Below are positions 10,812 through 21,140 of a stretch of 64,000 nt of DNA, piece after piece (the first letter of the stretch is position 1; each line of letters begins with the position of its first letter). Source of the DNA: Capronia americana. Taxonomy: Eukaryota > Ascomycota > Eurotiomycetes > Chaetothyriales > Herpotrichiellaceae. Location of the stretch: assembly GCA_016110215.1 (NCBI GenBank), contig JADWQD010000004.1, positions 2,170,001 to 2,234,000 of the forward strand. The letters run 5' to 3'. The position numbers and the translations under genes are program-made. The notes beneath the pieces were generated by a model that searched no databases, was not told the DNA's origin, and saw only the letters and a list, made by a program, of their open reading frames with translations.

Positions 10812-13800
10812 CTACACCTTCTCTCTCGCTTGACCCTCTGAAATGCCGATATAACTCTTTGAAAACCAGCCTCCTTGCTGAAACGACACCTCTTCGTAGA
10901 GGCATTTCTCGCGGGAGTCCACGTTGAACGCACCTGAAAGAATGAGCGCCAACCTCTTAAAATCAATCGGTTTGAGTAGCCAGCCATCGAAACCCGATTT
11001 GACAAAGGATTGTTGTTGCTCCTTCCGTAGAGTCGCCGAGATGGCAAAGATGGGTATTCTGCCGTATTTATCGGTGGAGTGCGGGATGTCGGACGTGGTT
11101 TTCTCGAGCGATCGGATCATCTGAGTGGCCTGCCAGCCATTGACGAATGGCATCTACACCTGTAAGCATTGTGCGGGAAATGGTGGACAAAGTCCCCGAG
11201 GATGGGAGAAAAGACGCACTTCAATGTCCATGAGGATAAAGTCGATGGCGCTTTGATGCACCCTCAACAAATCAAAGCATTCTTGACCGTCCCAGCTAAC
11301 TTTGACCTCATGGCCCATTTTCTCCAGTCGCCGTTGAAGGATTTGGAGGTTGATGGAGTTGTCGTCGGCAACTAGCACCGTCAGGGCACGGTCGCCAAGA
11401 TCTTGCATTTCATCGACGGGTGTCAGGGGGTATGTTTCTGAAAGTGAAGGTGAAGCGATTACGCTTTGTTGTCTGGGAAATATCTGGTTCCTTCCTGTAA
11501 AATAACTTGGTGACCTTGCCGACGAGTCAACTTGGCGGTTGACCCCCAACTTGGGCCGTATGGGAAGTGACCGACGCTGAGAAGCTTCTGGTGATTGTGT
11601 CCCAAGATTGAGACTGGACTGATATGGATGTGCGGCCTCAGAGCAAAGCCGAAAAGGTAAGTCAAGGGTTACTGTTGAGCCTACCCCTTTGGCGGACTTC
11701 AGTCGGATCTGCCCATTCCTGGTTTTCACAAACCGGGCGACGAGTGCGAGACCCAGTCCCAGCTTCAAAGATTTCACCCCCTCGCGTGGAATCCGAGGCT
11801 CTACCTCGAGCGGTGAGTCCTCGTCCGGGAACTCTTCAGCGCGTACCTCTTCAAGATCCATGAACAGGTCATCGAGCTCGTCATCTGACATACCAACGCC
11901 GCTGTCCTGGATTGTGATCTGAGCTAGACAGTCCGTCTCTGTTGCAAAGGCCTGGCCAAGCTCGATGGTGACGCCGCCAGTGGACGTATATTGTATCGCG
12001 TTGGAGACCAAGCTCAACACGGCTTGCTGAAGGCGTTGCAGATCACCTTGCACGAAACGTGGAAATTCGGGGTGGACGACGACATCGAAAGCTAGCGACT
12101 TTTTGGCCGCAGGCTGCCTCAGTTGCTCCAAGGTTTGCTGGAGCCCCAGTCTGATGTCGAATGCTTCTTCAAGCGGTGGGATCGGTCCGTCTCTACTTCC
12201 GGTGAGATGCAGCAGGTCATCGATAAAGTAGATCAAAGATTTCGAGGCCGTGTGTGACATGGACAGAATCTCCTTTGTCGGCTTGTCTAACCGGCTCTCC
12301 GAGGCCATTTCGAGATAGTTGACCATGGCGTTCAATAGGGTGCGGACTGCGCCTTCGGTTATACGTTGGTGCAGACGTGTGGATGTGGCCTACCTTCATG
12401 GGAAGCATTGCGCATGAGCAGCCGCTTCATCCGCGTATCCTGGATTGCTGCTTCTTTCTCTTGCCACACCCTGATGAAATTTCCGTACACGAGTCTTGCC
12501 ATGGCGGCAGTGTCAACTTTGGGACGGTACTCATTAGCACAGAACATATATTTCAGGGCGTTGCTCGGACGCCGCGGTGCTTACGTTGGTCTCGGGTCCA
12601 GCTTGTACAAGTCCCAGGGACCCTTTCCGTCCACCTCCTGAAGGTGCTCCTTGGCGTTTGAGACCCGGATTGCGTGACACTGGGATCACCTGCCCAATGG
12701 AATTCTTTCTGTTGATCCTTTCGGAACAATAAGACGAAATCAAGAGGGTTCCGCGACAAAGGGATGAAAAGAAGGCCCGCAATATGTTTCAACGTCGGCT
12801 CGTAGCTCAAGTCGGTGAAGTCAGCAGTGATACTTTGCGAAGCATAGATATGCTTAAACTTCCTGAAGAATACATATCTGAGGAGCATGATAGCTTCCTG
12901 GTACGACGCTAACCTCCCGATCGTTTTGGCTTCCCCCTTCACTACCAGAAATCCCGAGTCAGCCTGGAATAGCCTCAACAACTCCTCGGATGAGGCATTG
13001 ATAAACGCATCCGGGGTCTTGTCCATGTGAAGGGAGTTTTGAAGCTTGCGAGCTTGAACCATTGGGACATCTAGAAGCCTGCCCAGACAGTTTGAAGCAC
13101 ACTGGCTGACCCAGTAACACAGCGCTCGAATTGGAAAGGGGATCCTGGTCGTGGCGACGCCGTATGAATGACAGCATATCAAGCCCCAAGGCTCGCCCTG
13201 GTGGCGCAGGGAGACTGTCATTGTCGAACGTACCCCCATGTCCTCCAAGTACGTGATATGAACCGGGGCCATTGTTCGTAGATACGCGTAGGTAAGATCG
13301 AGCCGCGTCGTAAGGTCGGCAACAGTACGGCCGAGAAGGCGCACTGGCTTTTGGTGTCGATCGAACAGCATTGGTATGCTATTGATCCCATAGTCATCTC
13401 CCCCCTGCTTGAGCATATCAACTGCAGGGAAGTGTAGCCCATTGTAGACCTCGCCCCCGACACGAGGGTGAACTCGTTCTGCGACAACCATTGCGTTGAA
13501 AGAGTGGTCGAATTGGTATACCATGCAGCGGTCGAACTTTGTCAGCTCCTGCATTACCCCGACGAGAATATTCAGGAGATCTTGGACGACAATCGCGGCA
13601 GAGAACCGTTGTTGGATTTGTGATATTATACTCAGGACCTCGGCAGCTCCCCCGTCTCCGTTAAAGAGTTCAGAGATACCTGATGAGAGGTGAAGAGACC
13701 GGAGCGTGCCCCCTTGAATTTCAGCGGCGTCTATGGGATTGTCCTCCTGGTTCTCCAACGGCGACTGAAGATCCGGGGGAGGAGTCATCAGTGGAATTCG

Positions 13801-14515
13801 GGGATGGATTTGGCGCTCGAATTCACATATCAGGACCGACTGATCTGTCCCGACACAGTGAATAGCGCACCAACAAGGTATCAGGTCACCCAGAGGGTCC
13901 ATGAATGGAATGGGGAACACTTTAGGCTCCGTGGACTTGGGAGCCACGATAAACTGACTCCTGATCATGCTTGCTTGGCGTGCAAAAGCTTCGCGCTTCT
14001 CCTGTGGAAATATGTCGCAAAAGCTGTCCAGGGCAAAGATGTCCTCCGGGGAGTATCTGCAGATTGCATGAGAGTTCTCACTGACGACTCGGGCCACAAA
14101 TCTGCCGTTGCTTTCTTCCTTCAACGCGACCAACATTCCATACGACTGGATAGCTCCCAAGATACATATCTGCTCCTGTTCGTCCTCGGAGGGTTCCGGA
14201 AGTTGTATTTCTGGTTGTACATCCTCCTTTGGAGTCGGTAGAGATGGAAAACCCGGACTTGTTGCTGTATCTTGACTTTCGGAATTATGCGACGATTCGT
14301 CAAGTACGGCTGATTGGGAAATCTTCAAGGTTTCCGTGCTATCAGACGGGAAGAGAGTGTCGCTGCTTTGCTCAATGAAAGCCGCTATCGAAGGTAGGTA
14401 TCAGAGGCAGCAGTTCCGATGGAAATATCGTAGAAAACTGACCTTGATGGCCATTATTCTGGTTCTGTGTACTGTCTTCGAAGACGAAGCATCGAATGGG
14501 GAACACGCGCTCCAT
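10812..14515 (-). CDS. Fungal phytochrome-type hybrid histidine kinase, atypical chromophore site
   Basis: Predicted red/far-red light sensor kinase or derivative, cytosolic/nuclear, feeding a phosphorelay. Exons on -: 14515-14443, 14384-12585, 12516-12394, 12346-11220 and 11153-10812, giving 1154 aa with all phases consistent. Order: short N-tail starting MERVFPIR; PAS (about 90-200); GAF (about 230-430; PAVDML, APVH, CHSYG); PHY with the PRSTF tongue motif (about 600); His kinase with H-box His664 in SHEVRTLLN, N-box, DSGVG and GLGLAL; receiver with Asp1039 in LMDIEMP and the KPID lysine. Odd points: the position expected to hold the biliverdin Cys is Ser90 (SEDEQ), a Cys occurs at 98, and the H-box Pro is Leu. 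The N-tail is short compared with well-known fungal phytochromes. Kinase and receiver residues look intact. Confidence 0.88.
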
Positions 14516-16045
14516 CGCTGGCGACGCGACTGCGGCTCTTGATTCGTCTGCAGCGTGGATTGGCTATATCCGGAGGAAGGAGATGTCTCAGATGAATACC
14601 GAGTAGGATGAAGTAACTATGCTGACTCGTACAGAGTGACAGCTGGACTTTGTAGGCAATTGCCAACCGGCAGATGTATGGAAGGCCTATTCGGCGCCCA
14701 CGCTCAGGAATAGACGCGACTGGAAGTCATGTGATCTCTGTCCTCCGAGATGAACCCAGCCACTGCAGTGGCTGTCTTGATATGAGTAGATGTCTACTCG
14801 TAGCTAGGTGAGTATTTCCTGTAGCCTGATACTCCGACATATCCAGGCCCTGGTACAGCTGAGTGCTCCGGGCCCGCTGTGAAGCGGGTGGCGACAGGAC
14901 AGGGTGCAGGACTGGAATATGTTACACAAGGTGGCGAACAGGTTCCTGAGCCCCAATGGCATCGCCAAGAGACGAGGTGGCAGCTGTGCACGGGCAACAG
15001 TTCTAGATCCGAGGATCAAGCATCCCTAGGGACCTCGAATCAAATGGAAGTCAAAAAATGAGACGAGGAGGTGAACTTGACCCTGTAATCCCATCGGGTC
15101 GCCCCCGGAGTTGGAGTAGGACGCGCCCGGCCAAAGCCCAGAACTGCGCACTTCTTGGCTGGCAACCAGCTTAGCATTAGACAAGCATGTACCTGGTACG
15201 TTCGTACTAGGGTAATCGTGGACCAATGAACACTGACTATAACGGCCTGGTGGCACCCCTCGAAGAAAATCAGCCCTATGATTGGTGGGCTGCAACCCCG
15301 CCATTGGCCACCCCAAACCGTTGGAACCACAGTCCAAGTTACGCAGCACAGGACTCAAAAGCATCCATCAACTGCTAAATCGACAAGGCGAAGATGAACG
15401 GAGCTGATCGATCGGTACCAGGTACATACATAGGATTTCGACGATACAAGTAACTGCTTCCATAGGACATCAGCCCCGGTGGTTGCAGGCGATGGCGATG
15501 TCGCGTTGGAACACTGTTTTGCGCGAAATCCAATTTCTCCCCTCACAACTGTTTCCTTTGCAGTCGATACACTCCTCTTGCCCACCAACACCAGCCGACA
15601 ATATGGCGCCCATCCGCTTGCAATACATGCCAAGAGCTGGACATGATGTTTTCAAGTTGCTGCGGGCCGAGACCAGAGATGTCGCCACATTCCGGCGAAG
15701 CAAGCAGGGCGAGACTAAATGCCGTGTTGCCCGTCTCACAACGACCAACTGAGGCATTGTATTGGCTGAAGCATTAGCACCAGATTGCAACCAGTCTGGA
15801 GCCTTCATCAGCCGGGACTCATTTGCGCAGCGTTTGACATGACGCGTCATGCCAGGCTGCTGATAACGGCGCGCGATAGATTCGGGCTGCCCCGATCGCC
15901 AACAGCTGCTGCCATTTTCAAGCGTGGGCGCTTTGCCGCAAAAGGCCTGGAATTCATTTCCTCAGCTTGTATATCTCACTTGATCAACCAATCCCCCGTA
16001 GTTGCCATGTGCTCCTTTCGCACGGCTGCAGCGGTGCTCGCACTC
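14516..16045. other. Intergenic region
   Basis: About 1.5 kb with no gene I can support. It contains the presumed promoter of the phytochrome (left) and the 3' flank of the conserved protein at 16046 (right). Frames at 15470-15850 and 15785-16129 show no domain, intron or composition signature. Confidence 0.5.
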
Positions 16046-16728
16046 TCACTCATCATCTCTGCCCTTCCTTCTCTCCTTCCGCGTCAGCTCGACTTCCAGC
16101 ATTGTCTTCTCGAAGACCTTGCCCTTTAGGCCGTTGTCCTCTTGGTCGAAATAGAGCGACCATACACCCTTCTCCTCCCTGACAGCCATAAAACCTTCCC
16201 AACCATCCAGGGTAAGTCTTTTATCGATCCTGGTACAATCCCAAGGTCCGACAAGGTGAGGTTCGGAGTCTATCCGATTGCCATATTTGAGCTCATATGT
16301 GTCTTGATCCATGTATATCCAGTTCAACTGTGGAGGTTCATCGCTGATTGTCGAGACAAGCCCTTCTCCTTTGCGACCCCAGTTTTGCTCGGGGAAGGGA
16401 AGGAAATATCCTGCGAAGAGATGTGAGGCTGGGCCCTCAGTAGCAGGTGTTGTGATGTATAGCTGGGTATTGTCAGTCACGTGGCGTCCTTCATGGGTTC
16501 CATGTGCAAGAGCGATATTAGTTTCCGTACCTTCTGATTCCGCAGGACGACGCTTCCGCCGTTTATCTGGCTCGTAACTGTCGATGAACTGCGGCAAGAA
16601 ACAATGAGGTTTGTCTTCGCGCCTCTGTGCTGTTCTTTGGCAGACTTCTTCTGACCCTGGCGCACTGCTTCGGTGGTGCCAATGATTGCAGGGCATGCTG
16701 CGATTGCGGTAAGGATACCCAGAACCAT
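16046..16728 (-). CDS. Conserved fungal protein of unknown function
   Basis: Two exons, 16728-16531 and 16462-16046 (intron GTACGG..CCCAG), give 204 aa. The N-terminus MVLGILTAIAACPAIIG is a short hydrophobic segment that could be a membrane anchor or signal, followed by a basic stretch (RQGQKKSAKEQHRG). The second exon has an aromatic-rich, beta-looking domain with GYFLPFPEQNWG, GPWDCTRI, DGWEGFMAV and WSLYFDQEDNGL, ending in a Lys/Arg-rich tail. The same order of motifs is, as far as I recall, common in Aspergillus and related fungi, without known function. The overlapping single frame 16046-16696 runs through the intron and is not the gene. No role is proposed. Confidence 0.72.
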
Positions 16729-17303
16729 GGCCTCACAAGCAATTTGGTTGAAGGGAGAAGCAACGGACGCCGGCTGGTTCCAATTTTGCTGTGCGAGACG
16801 CCGGTATATTTTCTAATGCGACGGTAGCCAACCGGTTTGGATGATGGATGCACCTTTGTGAGAGTTTAGAACACTTTCACGGTCCTCTGTTCAGTTCACA
16901 GTGACGTTGCAACACTCCCGTTTAGTCTAAGGAGGCCGGGGGAAGAAGCACTCGCATCTTAGCCTGGCTTCCTGGGGTCAGCAGACTAGCGCAGGAGAGT
17001 ACTTACTCCTACACTGTCACGACAGCCCATCCACTACCCTCTTTCAGGGTAAAATTGGAGGAATCTTGATTCTCACATTTTCTTAGCTCTCCAAAATGGA
17101 TACCCGGTGACGAGTCGGACAGGCCGTTGAAACGGAGCGCTCGTCATTGTGCAGAACGAGCTCGTGTTTGACAGTGTGCTTAAGGATCGCGACTCGCTGG
17201 CTTTGTTGGAATCCTAAGTCATACACCGTTTCCCTTCAACTTCCCTTACAGCCTTGCTCCCTTGTTGCGCGGTACCCTCGAAAGTCAACCCACATAGTTG
17301 AAC
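16729..17303. other. Divergent promoter region
   Basis: Spacer between the - strand conserved protein and the + strand small gene, so it should hold both promoters. No gene, RNA or repeat seen. Confidence 0.5.
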
Positions 17304-17804
17304 ATGTCACAGACTCAAACGTGAGTATCGGCTCCAGTCTTCTTGTCGAAACACATTTCCTCACAATATGTGACTGATGTGTCTCTGCAGAGCCGAAGCA
17401 CAAAATTCAGCCGCCTGGGAAGAGAAAGAGGACGCATCAGACGCTGAACCATCCCCACCCCCTCGAGGCGGCCGCAAAGCCCCCAAGCTCCAGCAAGCCA
17501 TGCAGAAAAGGCCCGCAAGTGACACCACCCAGTCTATCGACGCGGAAGACGACGCTATGATAGCTCCCCCGGCCGCTAGAGGGAGAAGAATAGTACCGGT
17601 ACATCAATCTCGAATCCAAGATCGACCGGCGAAGGTGGGCGAGAAGGACAGCAGTTTGAAGATCAAGATTGAACTGGATCTGGAAGTTGAGGTAGAAATT
17701 TACGCCCGAGTCAAGGGAGATGTTACAATCGGGTTAATGTAACTATCCTCTAGGTTGAAATCTACGCAAGAGTCAAAGGAGACGTTACCATCGGATTATT
17801 GTGA
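17304..17804 (+). CDS. Small charged protein with duplicated terminal exon
   Basis: Exon 1 is 17304-17320, exon 2 starts at 17391 (intron GTGAGT..CTGCAG). If a second intron 17692-17753 (GTAGAA..CTCTAG) is removed, the protein ends at 17804. If it is retained, it ends at the TAA at 17740-17742. Both give 122 aa and differ only in the last residue (GLL versus GLM). The N-terminal two thirds are hydrophilic and Pro/Arg/Asp-rich, likely disordered. The C-terminus, LKIKIELDLEVEVEIYARV and then KGDVTIGL, alternates hydrophobic and charged residues like paired beta strands. I recall similar C-terminal motifs in other fungal small proteins of unknown function. It stands next to another small gene with an internal exon/intron duplication. 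Confidence 0.7.
17692..17804 (+). repeat. Tandem duplicated 16-codon segment (alternative 3' ends)
   Basis: Copy A is 17692-17739 plus TAA, copy B is 17754-17801 plus TGA. Nine of 48 bases differ, one in each of nine codons. Eight changes are synonymous and the ninth swaps Met for Leu at the last codon. Each copy is preceded by AG and starts with GT, so copy A supplies a donor and the base pair before copy B an acceptor. Confidence 0.9.
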
Positions 17805-18451
17805 GACGTGAGTCAGATTCAACACCTGCGAACTACGTTAGTAACAAAACCAAGCACCGCAGAAGCATAGCACTTCCCGGCCCTCGCCGAGTTATGAGTA
17901 AAGGTTGGAAGGGTATCAGCAAATCTTTTGATTGTGATTTGATTCACGTGAGATTATGGCAACAGCGACAATTCTGTAAAGATGTGCGAAGTGCTGTTCC
18001 GGGAGTTGGTCGATATCTGCAGCATTACGCGGATTTCTGGGGCATGCCATGGTACCTGCAAAATCATTAGTTCACACAATCAAGATTTCTACCCCAAGAA
18101 TCGCCGTCTCTCGCTTATTGGCGTCCAAGAGAAACGAGTCCAATCAGTAAACTGCCTCTGGTGGCTTACAACTGCAGATCGTGGAAAGCTCCGATGCGTA
18201 CGTCAGAGAGACCGAGACCCTGCTCTTGAACATCCAAGCAGGTTAAAGAGCGGATGACATCCGCAGGCTTGGTTGTAATATATGCATTGGTACTCGTACA
18301 TATCACTGCCCATACATCAAAGCTGACTGCTCTCTTCACGCTTCCATTCAGGAGCGCACAAAACCACCCATTATCAGTACCGATTGCTCTCTGAACGCCT
18401 CATCCAGGAGCGCCATTAGAACCCTTCGGCTAGCTTAGTTCCAGCACCAAC
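17805..18451. other. Intergenic region
   Basis: No supportable gene. A GTGAGT just after the TGA (17808) could be a 3'-UTR intron donor for the preceding gene. A loosely repeated 'gctctc..tcaggagcgc' pair occurs near 18330-18415. Confidence 0.4.
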
Positions 18452-18934
18452 ATGGCAGGACTTCTCGGAGGTGGAGGAAATGGTGGAGGAAAGAGCAAAG
18501 GAGGTCTTCTATCAGGGTACGAGATCAGTGGTCTCTCCCGTGTCTGCAACCCTTGTTGACATGTGACGTAGTGTCACCGACACTGTTAATAACACAACCA
18601 AAGGATTGCCTATCGTAGAGTTCTCCCGATAAAGCATTCCAGTGATCGATACTGACGTCTTGACCAGGTCGGTGGGATTACAGAACCTCTTTTAGACACG
18701 GTTGGCGGTGTGACCGACGAATTGCCCATTGCAGGTTTCTCCCGCGCAGACAATCCAAACACATGCTAACCAAGACACCAGGTTGGCGCGCCTGGCGGGA
18801 AGCAGCAATCTGCCCAAGCGCAGCAACCTCAAGACCCCGAAGCGGCGGCACTGGCAAAGAAGAAGAAATTGCACGAGATGAAGAAACGACAACTGGCACT
18901 CGAGATGGAAGAAATGGAGATGGACGGCAAATAG
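18452..18934 (+). CDS. Small Gly/Val repeat protein, four exons
   Basis: Exons 18452-18516, 18572-18614, 18668-18730 and 18782-18934 give 107 aa with consistent phase. The N-terminus is MAGLLGGGGNGGGKSKGG. The middle has two related segments, GVTDTVNNTTKGLPI and GGVTDELPI, each ending exactly at an intron whose first bases are also similar. The C-terminus is Gln-rich and then strongly helical and charged (KKKKLHEMKKRQ, EMEEMEMDGK). The third intron requires a GC donor (GCAGGT) to keep this frame; the nearby GTTTCT donor would shift it. Gly/Val/Thr-rich repeat proteins of this size are found in many fungi without assigned function. The model is inferred from frame and splice sites only. Confidence 0.55.
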
Positions 18935-19414
18935 AGAGGCCAAAGAGGAAGGAGTGAGAGCCAAACCAAAGAAACGAGTTCAGGAACATACTGCCTCTTC
19001 CCCGCATGGAACGCCGTGGTCCGACGGCCAAGACCAACCTCTTCAACACATGTTGACAGCCTGAATCCGACCTCGAATTAACCTCACTTCGTCGTTGCTT
19101 GTTATCTGATACCATGCGGATCAGACATTGGGAGATAGATTCTGGAAAATCCACATGTGACCGAGGCCGCGTTCATTATCGTCGCCTCCATCTTCACATG
19201 TTTTTATGCTTGATGACGTGATGCCAGACTGGCCGCGTCCCAACAGAAAGTCGCGTTCCATGTGCAAATGTCCATCCACGACTAATCTCACGGCTGCAGG
19301 TCTGGATATAGGACCTTTCTCATTAACCTAGAACTCAGGGCCCTTTGAATATAATCACGCTCAGCAACGACAATACCCCAACCAAATGCAGCGAACCGAA
19401 CAATCACTGCCAAC
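18935..19414. other. Intergenic region
   Basis: Spacer upstream of the alpha/beta hydrolase. No gene or repeat recognised. A frame on - overlapping 18678-19154 is antisense to the small gene and lacks support. Confidence 0.45.
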
Positions 19415-21140
19415 ATGATAGGAACCTCGACGGTCGACTACATATGGGTCAAGACGTGGGTTATCATATTGCATTCCATTGCACCCATTTGTGTCGCCTA
19501 CTGCATCTCGACCTTGTGCCTGCCGAACTCCTGGCGACTTCCTACCTTCTTTGAATATTGGGCACTGGCTGAGACCATCTTCTGTCTAGTTTTCTATCTT
19601 TATCAAAGACACCAGCTCCAGCGTCCAGCCTTGCATCCTCCTGTTCCGTCGCAAGAGGAGCGTCAGAAACTCTTCCGCCTCTGTCAAGGGAGTACGCAAG
19701 ATGCCGTCCGATACCTGTCGGGCTGGTTCTTCTATGCACCCCTCACCGCCGTCAAGCGCGAGAACGTCAAAGAGTTCCTTCGGTGGGCCTTTCTCAACAC
19801 CGACGTGGACGATCCCACCTACGACGACGAAGTGGAAGAGTATGTGAAGAGCATCGAACTTGGTACGGGGTTGAATTTCGAGCACGGACGTGCCGATGTC
19901 AAGTGTCTACGGTTGACCTTGGACAAGGTTGATGCACTCCATCGAAGCCTGGTGTGGTACGCAGTAAGTGTTCTCGTTCTGTTCAGAAATTGCTAGTGTT
20001 AACATTTTTGTCGTGCATCTTCGTCGTCGACATCCTCACGCATGCCTACATGCGCTTGCACCACTTCCAGCACTACCGTGCTTCAATAGCGCACTTTCTC
20101 GACGTCTTCCCGCTGCGGCCGCAAGTTCTTCTGTCAACCCACCGTTCTCCTGTCGAAAATCTGACCTACTGGTACCGCCCTCATACTTCTCGGACGGAAT
20201 TACCGATCCTGTTCCTCCACGGTATCGGAGTTGGCCTGTACCCGTACATGGAATTCTTGAAAGAATTAAATCAAGGACGCCGGCCCGAGGACGGCGTCAT
20301 CGGGGTCCTTGCAGTTGAGATCATGCCCATCTCGTCTCGAATCACGTCACCGTTGCCTCGGAAGCAAGCAATATGCCAGCAGCTTCAAGCCATTTTACAG
20401 CACCACAGCTTCGAACGGTATATATTGGTGTCACATTCGTCCGTCTATCCTCACCTGACTACTGTCGAGATCCATCTACTAACGTCGTGATGAAGATATG
20501 GCTCGGTAATCTCTACGCATCTTTTGAAGACGCCCGACCTAGCAAGGATGATCGCGGCCGTTATTCTCGTCGATCCTGTTTCCATCCTCCTCCATCAACC
20601 AGACGTTGCCTATAATTTTGTGAGATACCTTCCTAAACCCTTTTTGGAAGAATGAACTGCGTTGGCTAACATTAGAACCAGACCGTCCGAAGACCCAAGC
20701 TCGCCAACGAATGGTTGCTATGGTACTTTGGAGCCAAGGACATGGGAATAGCGCACACCCTCTCCCGCACGTTCTTCTGGTCTGAGAACATTCTGTGGAA
20801 GGAGGACCTTTTGAGCCATCGTGCCACTGTCTTCCTCAACGCCAAAGACTCGATTATCAACGCCCCACTCATTTTGGAATATCTGCAAGCCCCCGGTGGA
20901 GGCGAGGGGGGAAAGACTAACGGCGTCAGCTTTGAGGGAGATGACATCCCGGCAGTCTACGATTCTGAAAAGGCCGTGCCCAAACAAGACCATAGCGGTG
21001 ATGGCAGACTGAAGGTGGTGTGGTGCCCCAACCTCGATCACGGCCAGGTATTTGACCTTCCGTCCCGGAGGAAACAGCTAGTGGAAGAGACTCTTACGTG
21101 TGCGCGAGATGAGTTTCTCGTGCAGAACAAGGGGCGTTAG
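19415..21140 (+). CDS. Membrane-anchored alpha/beta hydrolase
   Basis: A serine hydrolase of the alpha/beta fold in a fungal family with N-terminal transmembrane helices. The first about 75 residues contain two hydrophobic segments (VIILHSIAPICVAYCIST; YWALAETIFCLVFYLY). The core has LFLHGIG (oxyanion region), the nucleophile elbow SHSYGS created by splicing 20438 to 20496, FLNAKDS (acid) and LDHGQVFD (base His). Clear introns are 20439-20495 (branch ACTAAC) and 20620-20681. A break in frame near 19964-19995 must be bridged between WYA and the VVDILTHAY segment. No normal intron fits, so either a micro-intron or an indel is present. The elbow has Ser where Gly is usual in G-x-S-x-G. Substrate unknown. 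Confidence 0.75.

Noticed and set aside
16046..16696. Single-exon 216-codon version of the conserved protein
   Set aside because: Its first 78 codons lie out of frame with exon 1 or inside the intron; the spliced model from 16728 gives the better N-terminus and consistent phase.
18763..18957. Alternative frame for the end of the small Gly/Val gene
   Set aside because: Uses the GTTTCT donor but loses the helical, charged C-terminus; less protein-like than the GC-donor model.
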